Below the pieces are notes generated by a model, which was given only the letters and a program-made list of their open reading frames with translations, made no database searches and was not told where the DNA came from. From Coptis chinensis (taxonomy: Eukaryota; Streptophyta; Magnoliopsida; Ranunculales; Ranunculaceae), in NCBI GenBank assembly GCA_015680905.1, contig CM027378.1, positions 73,127,501 through 73,191,500 on the forward strand: a stretch of 64,000 nt of DNA. Reading direction: 5' to 3'. The position numbers and the translations under genes are program-made. Below, piece after piece: positions 1 to 12,800 of this stretch; the first letter of the stretch is position 1, and every line of letters begins with the position of its first letter.

Positions 1-2161
1 GGTATCTGAGAACTTCCTTGAGATTCATCTCTTCTGGGCTGGAAAGGGTACCTGCTGCATACCTGTACAAGGTTATTACGGACCATCCATTTCGGCTATC
101 AGTGTTACACCTGGTAAATAGTGAACAGACTGTAAATGCTAATGGTGTCAATTACTTGTGCCACTACTCTGACTATTTAGCTACTATCAGATTTCAAACC
201 AACTGTCAGTAACCGTCCACCTACGGGTTCAAAAACTTCAAATAATAGGACTGGCATGATTGTTGGTGTCACAGTCTCCATTGGGCTTCTGAGCATTATA
301 TGTGCTATCACTATCTTTTATTTTAGAAGGAAAAGATCAAGAAGCAAAGAAGACGATGGTAAGTACTTCCTTACAATCAATAAACGAAGTAGGATACGTC
401 ATTTTGGAAAACAAAATTAATTTTTTCTTCCTTTGTTTCTGGAAGTACGTATTACAATATATACTTCGTGTTCTCATTGATTTCCAGAGCTTCTATGGGC
501 CATAGACAATAAGCCAAATATTTTCAGTTATGCTGAGCTGAGAACTGCTACAGAAGACTTCAGTCCAAGAAATAAGTTAGGAGAGGGAGGATTTGGACCT
601 GTTTATAAGGTAATATCGAAGTATAGTTGGATTTTCAAACAAGAACTTATGCACCTGTAAACATACATGTGTGTGTATACTAGCGACTTATTAGCATTTA
701 TCATCCCACAGGGAATGCTGTCTGATGGGAGAGAAATAGCCGTGAAGAAACTCTTAGTACCATCTCACCAAGGAAAGAGTCAATTTGTTGCAGAGATTTC
801 CATAATTTCTTCTGTCCACCATCGCAACCTCATAAAATTGTATGGATGTTGCATTGAAGCAGAGAACAGACTCCTTGTTTATGAATATCTTGAAAATAAA
901 AGCCTTGATCAAGCACTCTTTGGTAAGCAATCTGAACTGTGCGCGCTTTTTGTTTAATTGCATCTTAAGAGCTATTCTTAACATTCGTTCATTGAACGGG
1001 TCCAACTGCCATGCAGGAAAGACTGTTTTACATTTAGATTGGCCAACACGCTACAACATATGCTTGCAAGCAGCACAAGGTTTAGCTTATCTTCATGAGG
1101 AATCAAAGCCCAGGATTGTGCACAGAGATGTGAAGGCTAGTAACATTTTACTTGATATTGCCCTGAACCCCAAAATTTCAGATTTTGGTTTGGCAAAGCT
1201 TTATGATGACAAGAAAACTCACATTAGCACAAGAGTCGCAGGGACAATGTAAGAGCTCTTCTGACACTTCCATTATGTGGTTTTGATTCCTAGTACCCCA
1301 TCAGAGTTGGTTTACAAACAAGTGTACTGATGGTGCTTGAATGCTAGACAATCCAACTTCTGGCTGATGCTGCAGTACAGAAGTCGATTAGTATACACAA
1401 CAGATACACGCTTTTAATTTAATGTTTTCAGGTCTTTTCTTTCGTTTTTCATTTTTTAAACCAGTATTGAATTAGTAATTACCCCCAAATTAAAATATTG
1501 TTGGATGTTTATTGAAGTGGCTATCTCGCCCCCGAGTATGCTATGCGTGGCCATCTAACGGAGAAGGCTGATGTGTTTGGCTTTGGGGTTGTGACCTTAG
1601 AAATTTTATGCGGGCGTCCAAATTCTGTCGCAAACTTGGAACCAGAAAGGATATATCTTCTTGAATGGGTATGAAAAGTATAAGTGGTTCATGTTATTTC
1701 TTTGGGGCTACTAATATTGCAATTTTAATACGTTGTATTGTTTTCTCATGATCTTTTAGGCCTGGAGTTTGTATGAAACTAATCGAGGCTTGGAGCTGGT
1801 GGATCCAACATTAAGCAGTTTCAACAAAGAAGAAGCCATTCGGATGCTAGGAATATCTCTTTTGTGTACTCAAGCATCACCAAATCTCCGGCCTCCAATG
1901 TCACGAGTAGTGAGCATGCTGACAGGAGACGTCGAAGTGAGCACTGTTACATCGAAGCCAGGTTATTTGACCGATTGTCAGTTCACAGATGCCACAACCT
2001 TTGTGAGCGAGGATGGAACTTTAGGATCAATGACATCCCAAGCTCCCTATAGTAGCCAATTTGACTCATCATCAAATGCAAGTATGGTGTTTGGTGCAGA
2101 TAACTCTCCAGCAGTGGACAGTCAGCCGATACTACACGAGATAATTGGTGAAGGAAGGTGA
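1..2161 (+). CDS. LRR-malectin receptor-like kinase, copy A (5' end outside window)
   Basis: Plasma-membrane Ser/Thr receptor kinase of the LRR-VIII-2 type (RFK1/At1g53430-like), of which only the 3' half is in the window. Exons placed by splice sites and phase: 1-113 (end of malectin domain), 191-358 (transmembrane helix followed by a basic RRKRSRSK stop-transfer), 488-609 (glycine loop GEGGFGPVY), 712-922 (lysine in IAVKKL), 1017-1248 (HRD in [13 protein letters not shown] in SDFGLAKL), 1518-1668 (APE as [11 protein letters not shown]), 1760-2161 (subdomains X-XI and C-tail). All exons are open and in phase, and the catalytic residues are present, so this copy looks functional as far as it is visible. 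It is the tandem paralogue of the gene at 6829-15238. The ligand is unknown. Confidence 0.9.
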
Positions 2162-2526
2162 AAATAATTTCGTCTCGTTATTCATGTTTATTGATACTAG
2201 ATGTACTGTTGCTACTTCCCACTGATGTACATTATCAGACTCATTTTTACCAAAGAAGGAAGAGTATGAAGAGCCAAAAGAAAATAAAAAGAGAAAGTTG
2301 AACCTTTTTTCTGTATCCACTGCCACTATCAAATTTGGATTATGTCTGAGAATCGATTTCAAGTATTCATTTTTCATTCTCAACACAAACCAATTAATTA
2401 CAATAATATCCAATTTGATCATGTGTCGGGTAGTCTAGATTTATCTTTTCTTTCTTAATGTTCCGTTTCCAATGGTGTAAACCCATTCCGCTGCGCAATT
2501 CCTAACCAGATTAGCTCTTAAAGATC

Positions 2527-3344
2527 ATGAGACTATTCATGTTCTTTTCCCCAAGTAGTCGTTGGGACTTCAAGCAAATCGGCGTCCCTACAGAAACGGC
2601 CATTCATGAACATAGTGGAACCAGCGTGCCCTTGACTTTAGGCATGAACAAAAGAGAGTTGTTGGCAAAGGAGTCTATGAGTTGTGGTATTGATTCAATT
2701 TGGATTGTGTTCATGAACATAAAGCTCATACCTTCTGGGCTTCTGGCGATGGTTGGCGCGTCCAGAAGGGGCTCCTTGGTGTCTCATCGGACGACAAGAG
2801 TATGCCTAAGAAGTGGACAAAGGGGTCCTACACTTGATCATATAATGCTTGTCAGGCCCAACTGCCCAAGTATAACTGTTCCATCATTCATGGCTTGTTA
2901 GACTGTTCACCTCGAAGACAATGATGGTAACATTTTTTCCATGTTGATTCAAGACTGGTTCATTTGATACGTACGTTAACGCATTTCATAGGCTGCTTGA
3001 TGATCTCTATCCCGAAAGGTGTTGATAAACCTGTTGCTACTCTTGCTGATAAGCGTTAAAATGCTAATGAATGGGTGATATGGTCCCTGAGGGATATCCA
3101 TACAAAGGAGTGGGTGAAGCAATATTTTATTTCCGTAAAATGCCCAACCAATTATTCTTCCCGCACCATGATTTCTGACCGGTCCAAATATCCTTTCGGC
3201 ACCAAGCATTCTGCCAGACAAGACCTCAAGTTTATTGGAACCTTGAAAGATGGAAGATTGATGGTGTTTCTGCTTTCTTCTGGCAGTGAAGCTATTTGCC
3301 ATTATGCTTATGATGTAGAGAAGCAAGAGATGAAAAGACTATAA
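2527..3344 (+). pseudogene. F-box-associated-domain gene remnant, copy A
   Basis: Two open stretches (2527-2901 and 3075-3344) separated by stops and frame changes. The second reads like the C-terminal part of an F-box-associated (FBA) domain: it contains WSLRDIHTKEWVKQY, which resembles the usual 'W.LkD....W.k.y' signature, then a KDGRLMVFL strand and a final YDVEKQEMKRL segment. No F-box is visible. The first part is also present downstream of receptor-kinase copy B (15680-16229), so it was duplicated with the receptor gene. I infer a decayed F-box-protein gene. Family assignment rests on motif resemblance only. Confidence 0.4.
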
Positions 3345-3689
3345 AATTTGAAGACAAAGCAATCGTTCCAATATGTGCAACACGTTAACAGCCTCGCGTC
3401 TTGCTGAAGACATTATGTAGCAACGTGTCCATGTGTGAACCCTTGTTTAGTACCATAACTGTTATTTTTATGGTTCTGGCTCGTATTTTGGGTTTGTCCA
3501 ATGCAATGTATTTTTGGTTTGTTTGTCACTATTTTACTACATTCTTGAAGCTCTTTTGAGTTTTGGTTATGTACTTATGTAGTAAGTAATTTTTTGTTGA
3601 TAATCACTTTATTTTATTTTTCCATATATAGGATCTCACTTCCTCTTGGCAAAGGGACTAACATAATATCTAAGGGTATTTTTTGAGCT

Positions 3690-3960
3690 CTATTAAAATT
3701 CTACATCATCTCCTATTAAAACGGAATTTCTCTCCTATTTGAAAAATGAAAATCTTTTTTTACAACGGGAATTCCTCTCCTATTATAACAACAGGAACTT
3801 CTCTCATATTAAAACAAATTATAGCATTTCTAATTAAAGCGGGAATTATTTTCCTATTAAAATGAGAATTCATCACCTATTGAAAAGGAAAAATCTAGTA
3901 TATCTAATTAAAACTAGAATTATTCTCCTATTAAAATAGGATCTCTCTCCCAATTGAAAA
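3690..3960. repeat. degenerate short tandem repeat, TCTCCTATTAAAA motif
   Basis: Variants of CTCCTATTAAAA recur about eight times at roughly 25-45 bp spacing (CTCCTATTTGAAAA, CTCCTATTATAAC, TTCCTATTAAAATG, CACCTATTGAAAAG and others), each followed by a short GGAATT-like spacer. This is an imperfect minisatellite in AT-rich intergenic DNA. The remaining bases of 3345-4282 show no gene. Confidence 0.5.
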
Positions 3961-4282
3961 AACGAGTTTTTAAAACTTTATTTAAAACAATTTGTTAGAA
4001 AATTAAAACTGGTTAGCAACTAAAACAGTAGTCCCAATTTTTTTAAAAAAACTTAAATGTTTTCAAAAGAGCCGATGCGTATGTACATGCCTACAAGCTA
4101 GTAAATCACTATTGCAATTGATAAGATATATTTCTATGCCACCATATTATGCATAACCTTTTGTATTTTTAATCCACTGTTATACAAATACAATTGGTAA
4201 AAGTTCAACATCAACATAGGTATAGAACTTCTATTTCACTTTCAAATTTGTAATGGAATATTTCTGATGTTGTAACTACTAG

Positions 4283-5129
4283 CTAGGAGTGTAAAAAAAA
4301 ACCGTTGACCCATCATCCGGTAGGGCACCCGGTCTTCACCCGCCACCCAAATCCACACCGACCCGAAAACAGACGCATCCCACCCTTCCACCGTTTTTAC
4401 GCGGTCGAGCTATGAGTGTAGGTTCTATGTTCAAACCTGACCCGCACCGTGTCAAAACTCAAAAGCCGTTGACCCGCACAATTTCAAAACTCAAGTCTAA
4501 TATTTTTATATTTTCTTTTAACGTTTGTAGAAATTTGGGAGATATTAACACAAACTTATGAGTTCAACATCAATTTCAAATATTTAAGTTTGAACATTGG
4601 GCAAATATCAAAAGTTCAAATTCAACTTTCGAATTTTTAGAAATTAATTATTTATTTTTGTATTAATTTCGAATTCTTTTAGTTTATATTTTATTGTTTT
4701 GTATCATAGATCCTCGCTCCCATATTCATTTTATCATGTTATGGAAAATAATCAATTTACAAATGGTAAATCACGATAAAGAAGTTTCAAATTTGTAGAT
4801 ATGGTTTTGGGTTCAAGTTCAAGTTTTTTTTATTTTTGTTTATTTTTCATTGATTGATTCAATTTTTTTCTCTATGTTGTGAATTGGAAATATATTACTT
4901 GTAGAATTTGAATTTTTTTTTTGTTGAAATTGGCTAAAATGATTTCCATCCGACCTGGATGACTCGCCCAAAACCTACCCCGTAAGCTAACCCAACAAGC
5001 CGGGTGATGGTACTAAGACATGACACTTTAACCCACCCCATCAGGGACCACTGGATTTGTATTCCCCTAGACCCACCCCGCCCCAACCCATCACTATTTG
5101 ACCCACCCCACCCCATATTACACCCCTAG
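4283..5129. mobile_element. non-autonomous hAT-like element (847 bp)
   Basis: Terminal inverted repeats CTAGGAGTGTAA (4283-4294) and TTACACCCCTAG (5118-5129) match at 11 of 12 positions, and the subterminal zones are rich in ACCC/GGGT blocks, a common arrangement in plant hAT-derived elements. There is no transposase ORF. A clean 8-bp target-site duplication was not found (best candidate TTGTAACT/TTGCAGCT, 6 of 8, which would shift the left end), so the exact ends are less certain than the identity. Confidence 0.55.
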
Positions 5130-6144
5130 TTGCAGCTGCAAGGATTATACGTGCTATGATATTCAAAATGTTTATACGTGAGGTGAGATTAAAGATATTC
5201 TTACATGAAGTTCTAATTAAGAAGAACTCTAGATTTGGAATGTTTGTCTATCTCATGAAGAATTTGTAGCAGTATTAGTATATTGCCTGTGTCGTACGAC
5301 ACTAAAAAACCCAACCGAAACCGACTAAAAAAACTCTAATTGAAACCTAGTAGAAACCCGACAAAAAACACCCAACCGAAGCCCACTAAAAGCCCAGTTG
5401 TATTTGTTGACTTTAATAATGATATAACACTCTTGTTCCACACTATTAAACGACTCACACCTCATAAACTTTTAGATTCTCCACATCATAAGCTAGATCC
5501 AAAGGTCATCCAACACAACTCTTCTTTATTATTTCTACACTATATGATAGCCGGATCTTTAGGAGGAAAATTTCTCAACCGAACTATGTATTTGTAATAT
5601 TTATATTTTATGATTTTAGAACCACCTCCCTTAATTATTCTAATCAGCTCCCTCATTTTTAAACAATTTACCTAAAAACTCTCTCACTTTATTGAAATTA
5701 GAATTAGCTTCATATTATTTAAAATAATTTAGAAAACCTCATTAACGTCACTCAAATTATATTCAATCCCTCCTAATGTTTTTATATTATTTTTTAGATT
5801 ATAACTAGAATTCAAAAAATCATACTATCAGAGAGATGTTAGAGCGACAGGTTTAAAAATTTGAAAAAACACCGATGCGTAGCACGATTCGCATACTCGT
5901 ATAGATGTGATCTATCAATCAAATTCCCCCTTTAATGGACTAAGTAGAGGTTAGTAGGTTACTCAGAGTTGTACAAGATTTAAGAATATATCTCTACCAA
6001 GTAGAGAAGTAGAAATATTTGAAGAATGATTTCCCATGAGAGTACGTCTAGAAAAGTAGAAACTAGAAACTGTCTGCTTTGGTTTGGAATTTTGGAGTTT
6101 GGATAAGGGATTAAGGCCTAACTTTGGTCAGGAAATTGAGACAT
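5130..6144. other. intergenic, AT-rich
   Basis: No credible gene. An 85-codon open stretch at 5340-5597 resembles nothing I recognise and has low-complexity composition. A small hairpin (GATGCG...CGCAT) lies near 5874-5893. Confidence 0.5.
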
Positions 6145-6360
6145 CTTGTTAGACTTGATAAACTCCGACGTCAACAACTAGTCATTAAAAATGGTGCACT
6201 TGTTAGACTTGATAAACTCCGACGTCAACAACTAGTCATTAAAAATGGTGCACTTGTTAGACTTGATAAACTCCGACGTCAACAACTAGTCATTAAAAAT
6301 GGTGCACTTGTTAGACTTGATAAACTCCCACGTCAACAACTTAGTCATTAAAAATGGTGC
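6145..6360. repeat. 54-bp tandem repeat, four copies
   Basis: Copies start at 6145, 6199, 6253 and 6307, each opening CTTGTTAGACTTGATAAACT. The unit is 18 codons, so one frame reads as a repeating LVRLDKLRRQQLVIKNGA peptide. The last copy has C for G in CTCCCACG and one inserted T. A diverged fifth copy sits apart at about 6582-6636 with the same upstream flank (GGAAATTGAG), so the array probably grew from a dispersed pair. The repeating peptide is a by-product of the period and not evidence of a gene. Confidence 0.9.
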
Positions 6361-6828
6361 GGCCCCTCCCCTCATTCAAAACCCAAGTCTAGTTTGTGCT
6401 TTTCACACTCAACGAGTCAGCAATTGTTTTGTTTTAGACTTTAGTTAAATTATTTATGTGAAGATTGACTTTAAGAATAAAATTAGTTCTTACAACAATG
6501 ACCATAATGGTTGCCAAACGCCCCCCCCCATGGAAAAGCAGAAACGGTCTGGAGGCTGACATTGGTAAGGAAATTGAGGCCGTCTTGTTAGACTTGATAA
6601 ATTCCCACGTCAACAACTTAGTCCTTAAAAATGGTGGGTCCCTCCCTCCCTTCATTCCAAGTCCCACTTTTATAAAAGACTCAACAACCAAACCAACAAT
6701 GCTACGTTCTTAGTACCAAAGGGCCAGGAAAGCCAAGTCAAAAAGCTTGTGCTCAACTTCATTTGCTCACAAAGTTGTTATTGAGGTTTTATTCAGAGAG
6801 CAAAGAGAAGTAGCTTTTGAAGAGATAT

Positions 6829-9800
6829 ATGAAGTTTTTAGTTTGTTGTGTGTATATATGTTTACTGATCATCAGATCACAAGCTCAACAAGCTACTACT
6901 GATCCTTCTGAAGGTACACACCTACTTCACTACTTTGCATTGCTCACTTTCTTTTTTTTATATATCTGTTATGCTTTTGCAATTTACTTGAATGCATATA
7001 TAGCTGATTCTGGATCATTAGCATTTCCAAAAAAAAAACATGCACTATATCAACTTACAATGTTTCTGTCAGAGCAGAAATGCAAACACTAGATACAAAT
7101 TCATTCAGTACAATAAACAAGAGGAAGTGCAATATTACATAAAATTTGAAGCATCCAACTCAAAACCAATTAGCTATGACTAGGAGTAGAGTAGCCCCAT
7201 GATCTTGTTTATTTCTATAACAAATTAAGCACAACTAACTCTGAAGTGTCCAATATTTTGACACCCCCCTTCACATGCCTACTCTGAATCTGAATTTAGG
7301 GATGGACAATTCATGTTATAAGTTTAGGTAATTGGGTGGATGTATATTATTAGAATGTTTTTTAGTTGATTATTGATGTGTCGTTCATATAATACTATAT
7401 ATTCATAATTATCAATTGTTACTTACCTTTTCTTTTGATTAACTGATTTGGCTTTGGGTGTTGTGTGACAACATAGTGAGAGCTCTTAATTCAATATTCC
7501 GAAAATGGGGAATCACGGCCAGTCGGGCCAGACCTTCGTGGAACATAAGTGGAGATCCATGCAGTGGAGCTGCAGTTGACAGTAGTACTGATATCGACAC
7601 CCCCGATTTTAACCCAGGAATCAAGTGTATCTGTGGTGGAAGGACTTGCCACATCACGCGCCTGTATGTTTCATACTACCCTCACCATTGATGCCATCAG
7701 CTTTTATTTTCCGCTCATATTATCTCCTTTGTTGTTTGACAATGCTTTAGATGTTTCTCGGTTCTAACTAGCAACTAAAATACAGAAACAAATCAATTAA
7801 AAGAATGATAAAGTAACTTTTACTCCTTAGGTACTAGTGCAAGAAAATTCTCAAACAACACATATTGAATAATATTCACGAGGGGATTCTTCAGTTAGTA
7901 GAGATTTAGGGGTCTTTGATCAAGCATGCATTCACCCAAAAGGGGGCAACTTACTAATAATGGATAAAATATTTGCTTGTTTTAATTTGGTATGTGATAT
8001 GTCAATAAGAGATGTATGCATCATGTATTTCCTAACACAAATTGGATTATTTGAAATTTTCAGGAGGGTATATGAATTGAATGTGGTAGGAGTAATTCCA
8101 GAAGAGCTCACAAATTTGACTTCCCTAACCTTCATGTATATTCTCTCTCTACAAGCAAATCCTTTCGTCATTCAAATAAATCTTCCTACACTATTAAGTT
8201 TTCATTGATTTTTTACTTTTATTTATGGGTTATTTAGCTCTTGGTCCTCCCAATAATAGGGGTATTTGCGTTGGGTCCAAATTTTTTGGTTTATTAGTTT
8301 TAGGTCCTCCCTACCGTTAGTTGACCACGGTGACCGTCATGTCATTGACTGTGTATTGAAGCGTGTCTGGTGTCGTGAATTTGTGGATTGCCGTAAGTAC
8401 CCTTCATACTTTTTGCACATGACCAAGTAAAAACTGAAAAAATTAGAATTCAATTAAGTTTGACACGTGTTGCAATCTTGGAATGGGAATTTGTTCAAAC
8501 TCCACCAGTGATTTGTTCAAGCTACACCGAACACCAGTCCAAGAACAGTAATCAGAATTGTTGTTACGCCACCTAGATATTGAAAACTTTTGTTTTAACC
8601 ATTGTTAATTGATCATTCTCCTAAGCTACAACTATAAGTAAAACATTGCACATAACCCAAACCAAAGAAAGAGGAAACCAGGTGAAGAAAGACATTATCA
8701 AGGCTTTCCTCCTGAAAGGGGTTTTTTTTTTTTTTTTTTTTTTTCCAAGTGAGGTATGAACTTTGATTTGGTACTTACGGCAATCCACAAGTTCATGACA
8801 CTAGACACACCTCAACACACAGTCAATCAACGTGGCCAAGTAACGGTAGGGAGGACCTAAAGCTAATAAACAAAAAAAATTGGACCCAACGCAAATACCC
8901 CTGTTATTGGGGGGACCTAAAAGCTAAATAACCCTTCATTTATTTATGCAGAAAGTTGGACGGAAATTACTTAACAGGTCCCTTGCCAGCATTTCTTGGC
9001 AATTTAACATCGTTGGATCTCTTGTAAGTTTCTGTGTGTTCTTAGTAGTCATTAGTCATTACAAGGCGTTATATATAATATATAACCATTATTTTCCCTT
9101 TGTTTTTTCTTTTTTGTTTTATTAGGTCAGTTGCTTATAATGCATTATCTGGGACCATTCCAGCAGAGTTGGGAAGACTAAGACGTTTACGTGTATTGTA
9201 AGATATTGAACAATTATTTATATATTGTTACTATTTCATGCTACACTGAATTGTAATAGACTCGGAAGTTTTTTCCAGGTCTCTTGGCTCAAATAACTTC
9301 TCTGGGCCACTTCCTTCGGAGCTTGGATCTTTAGTCAACCTCGAGGAAATGTATGTTCTTTTTGTCATTTTAAACCGCTTGTTTAGCAGAATGTTCCCTT
9401 TCAAGTAGTGCTCGGAGACTAAATAGTTATGACATTGATTGAACTCCACATAATATGCAAAAGAACAAACTAAAGAAATAATCTACTCCAGATGAAAATT
9501 CATTATGCTACGAACTACTATGCGTGCTGGTTCCTCAAAATCATCTAAATGGAAATGCAATGTGACGGTGGTCGGTGGAGGTGCCTTGTTGAAAATTGAG
9601 TATTATTTTATAATATCTTTAATCTGCAGGTACATAGACAGTGCTGGTGTGAATGGAGAGATTCCTTCAACATTTTCCAATCTTGTAAACATGCAAACCA
9701 TGTAAGATATTATCACCTCTAGGTTTTTGCTCTTTAGTCCAGTAGATATCAAGTATATCTTTTTTTCCTTTTACAATGAAGAATTGTATGAGTTTCAGGA

Positions 9801-12800
9801 TGGCAGCAGATAATCCTTTGACAGGAGTTATACCCGACTTCATTGGAAGAAATTGGACAAGGCTCATGTCTTTGTAAGTTAGGATTTTTATTTTCAATAT
9901 TTAAACTTTTTTTGGAACTTTGATCATCTGTCCATCTTTCCACAAGTTTGTTGCCTCAAAATGTGAATCAAAATTCCATTGAGTTGAGTCCACTGATTGG
10001 CTGATTATGCTTGGTTGGTTTCTCTACTATTCTAGGCTTCGACAAATTTTTTCTGTATGATTGTATGAATTCTGAAAGTTCTCTTGCTTACCAAAGCTGT
10101 GTACCTTTTTACTTGATGTATTAACACTATGTTCTCCTCAAACTGTTGTGCAGGAGATTTGAAGGAAACTCTTTTGAAGGTCCAATACCATCCAGCTTTT
10201 CAAATTTGACTTCATTGATCAGTCTGTATGTGGTTTTAGGTCATTTCCAAACTTCAAATTTTTCCCGCATGGTGTATTTATACTGATTACACTATCTAAT
10301 ATTCTAATGTTTAGGCATATAAGTGATTTGTACAATGTGAGTTCATCACTGGATTTTGTGAGAGACATGAAGGATTTAAATGTCTTGTAAGTCAGCTAGC
10401 TCAATTTCAAGTAATTAGTAGTACTGCATTATGTGCCCACTGAATCTCACATACTCCTTGATTTGTAGAGTCTTGAGACATAATTTGCTTTCTGGAAATA
10501 TTCCTTCCAACATTGGAGAATACCAAAAATTAAAGAGATTGTGAGTGAAAACTAGCTGTTGTTTTGGATATGTTTTGGTTCCCAGCTGTTGTTATAAGTT
10601 TTCTTCTTTATATAGGGACTTCAGCTTCAACAATTTAACTGGACAGATCCCTAACACTATATTCAATTTGCCTTCACTCTCTAATTTGTAAGAATCTCTT
10701 AAGGTCCTTCAAATGCGTAATTTTTTCCGTTTCTCTCTTCTTAGTAGGATTTAATACTGTTTATTTGCCCTGACATTGATTTAATGAGCAGGTTTCTTGG
10801 GAACAATAGCTTATCTGGTCCGATTCCTCCTCAAAAGCTTCCGTCACTTCTCACCATGTAACTCCTAATTCTTATTCTTCTTATTATTTTTTTGAGAAAA
10901 TTTTCTTCGGTTCCTTGAGTGCATTTATCATCACTTGTTAACAATTTACTTACAATTGCAGCCATACTTATTTTTCTTCATTAAATAAATCAGATCATAA
11001 TGACCTTGCCTGTATGATTTATGTGCAGAGATTTGTCATACAACAGACTATCAGGAAGTTTACCACCTTGGGCAACCCAGAGAGATCTATCACTGTATGT
11101 CTGATGATATAACAAACTTGTTTCTGTAAACTACATTTCTGCACCTATGCATTTCTCTTTTTTAGTATTGACTGCTCATTATCTTTTCGTAGACTAGCGT
11201 AAAACCCCTCTTTATTTCTCCTTTCTTATTCTTTTCTTGCAATAGCATTGGTTTCTAGTTACCAGGAATAGAACGTCCTACAAACTTCTGCAGCTCAGTA
11301 AACTTTATAATCATATAAATAGTAGAGGAACAATGAATCAAGTGATCAAGAAAAATGCCAGGAGTATTTTATTTCTTTTTTAAGCCAACTAAACTAAGAA
11401 GCATGACGGTAAAATGTGGCATACCTACACATTATTATTTCTTATGAACTTTCTCTGTCAGGCAATATAATATCCAAATGCAACATTTCTAATGATTAAG
11501 AAAGGACTGAATTTCAAAGATTTAAATTCCACTGCCATTTAATATATTTTTTTCCATGAGCACGTATTCGATAAGAATCACAATATATAACTTACTCTTA
11601 AATCCTTTGATTTCGTAATTCATGATATTAATGTTTAGAATGATCCCTGGTATGCTTACAATAGCTTCCTGCACTGTCTTATCAGGAATGTCGTAGCTAA
11701 CAACTTGACATTTTCCTCAAACAATGGGTAAGCAAACTGTGCATTTTAAGTTTTTGAACAAATTTCTGAAAAGTGAAAACAAAATTTGTCAGCAGGGCAA
11801 CAGTGCTTTTGTTGCCTTGTCTAAATGTTATCGTATATTGTCGTTTTCATTTATTGCAATCAATTGTTTTCCTCTACATCAAGTTCTGACAATGTTCCTA
11901 TCATGTAATAGTGCCTTGGCTTCAGGACTAAATTGCCTTCAAAGACAATTTCGTTGTAACAGTGACCCTCCACGCTGTAAGAACTCTTCAGTTTCATCAC
12001 TAGCATGTATTAGGAAACATGTCACTGCTGCATGCATTTACTTTGTAGGAGCTTCTTATAATTTGTCCATCAGCAAAGTATGACACACAGTATCGCATTC
12101 CAGGCTGTACATGACAATTAAAAATCTGAATGGATTAAGGTTCTTCTTCCACTAGAATGAAGATAATACAACTTCCTTTCTCTGGTCTGCAGATTCCTCC
12201 TTTGCAATCAAATGTGGTGGCCCAAAGAAGACATCTCGTGATGGAACCGTTTATGAGAGTGAAAATTCAAATGTTGGCCCTGCATCATATTATGTAACAG
12301 ATACTAGAAGATGGGCAGTCAGTAATGTAGGACTTTTTGCTGAAAGAAGCGTCAACCTTTCATACGTTGAAACCAACATGGGGCAAGCTACAGGTACTAT
12401 TGATCCAGAGCTGTTCCAGACATCGAGGCTGTCCCCTGGATCACTAAGATACTATGGCCTAGGTCTTGAGAATGGAATTTACAATGTAAACCTGCAGTTT
12501 GTGGAGACTGGTTTTCCTCCTGCAAGTTCAAGAACTTGGCAGAGTCTGGGAAGGCGTGTTTTTGATATATATCTACAGGTAGGCATTTTCATTTTTATTT
12601 TTTTTAAATAGCATTTTCTTCAGGCCTTACAAGTTTTTTAATCGTTCTAGAAGAGGAGATGATTAAGAAGGCCTTACAATTTTGACAATGTTCTTTAAGA
12701 AATATGTATGTATCTCTAGAAAAAGAGTGGGACTGAGAATACCAAATGTATGCACCTTGGCCATATAATGTTATGTGTGTGGACTTTGAGATCAGCCTTT

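Noticed and set aside
754-1005. Minus-strand open frames antisense to the kinase exons (also 13931-14182)
   Set aside because: They are shadows of conserved kinase codons on the plus strand. Both copies have them because the exons are duplicated.
3632-4111. Helitron candidate (A/TC start at about 3632, hairpin GCGTATGTACATGC and CTAG/T end at about 4107)
   Set aside because: The hairpin pairs poorly and the 5' end does not match the usual TCTCTACT start. A chance arrangement in AT-rich DNA is as likely.
6124-6351. 75-codon open frame encoding a repeated LVRLDKLRRQQLVIKNGA peptide
   Set aside because: It is a consequence of a 54-bp (18-codon) tandem repeat without stops. There is no start context, domain or splice support.
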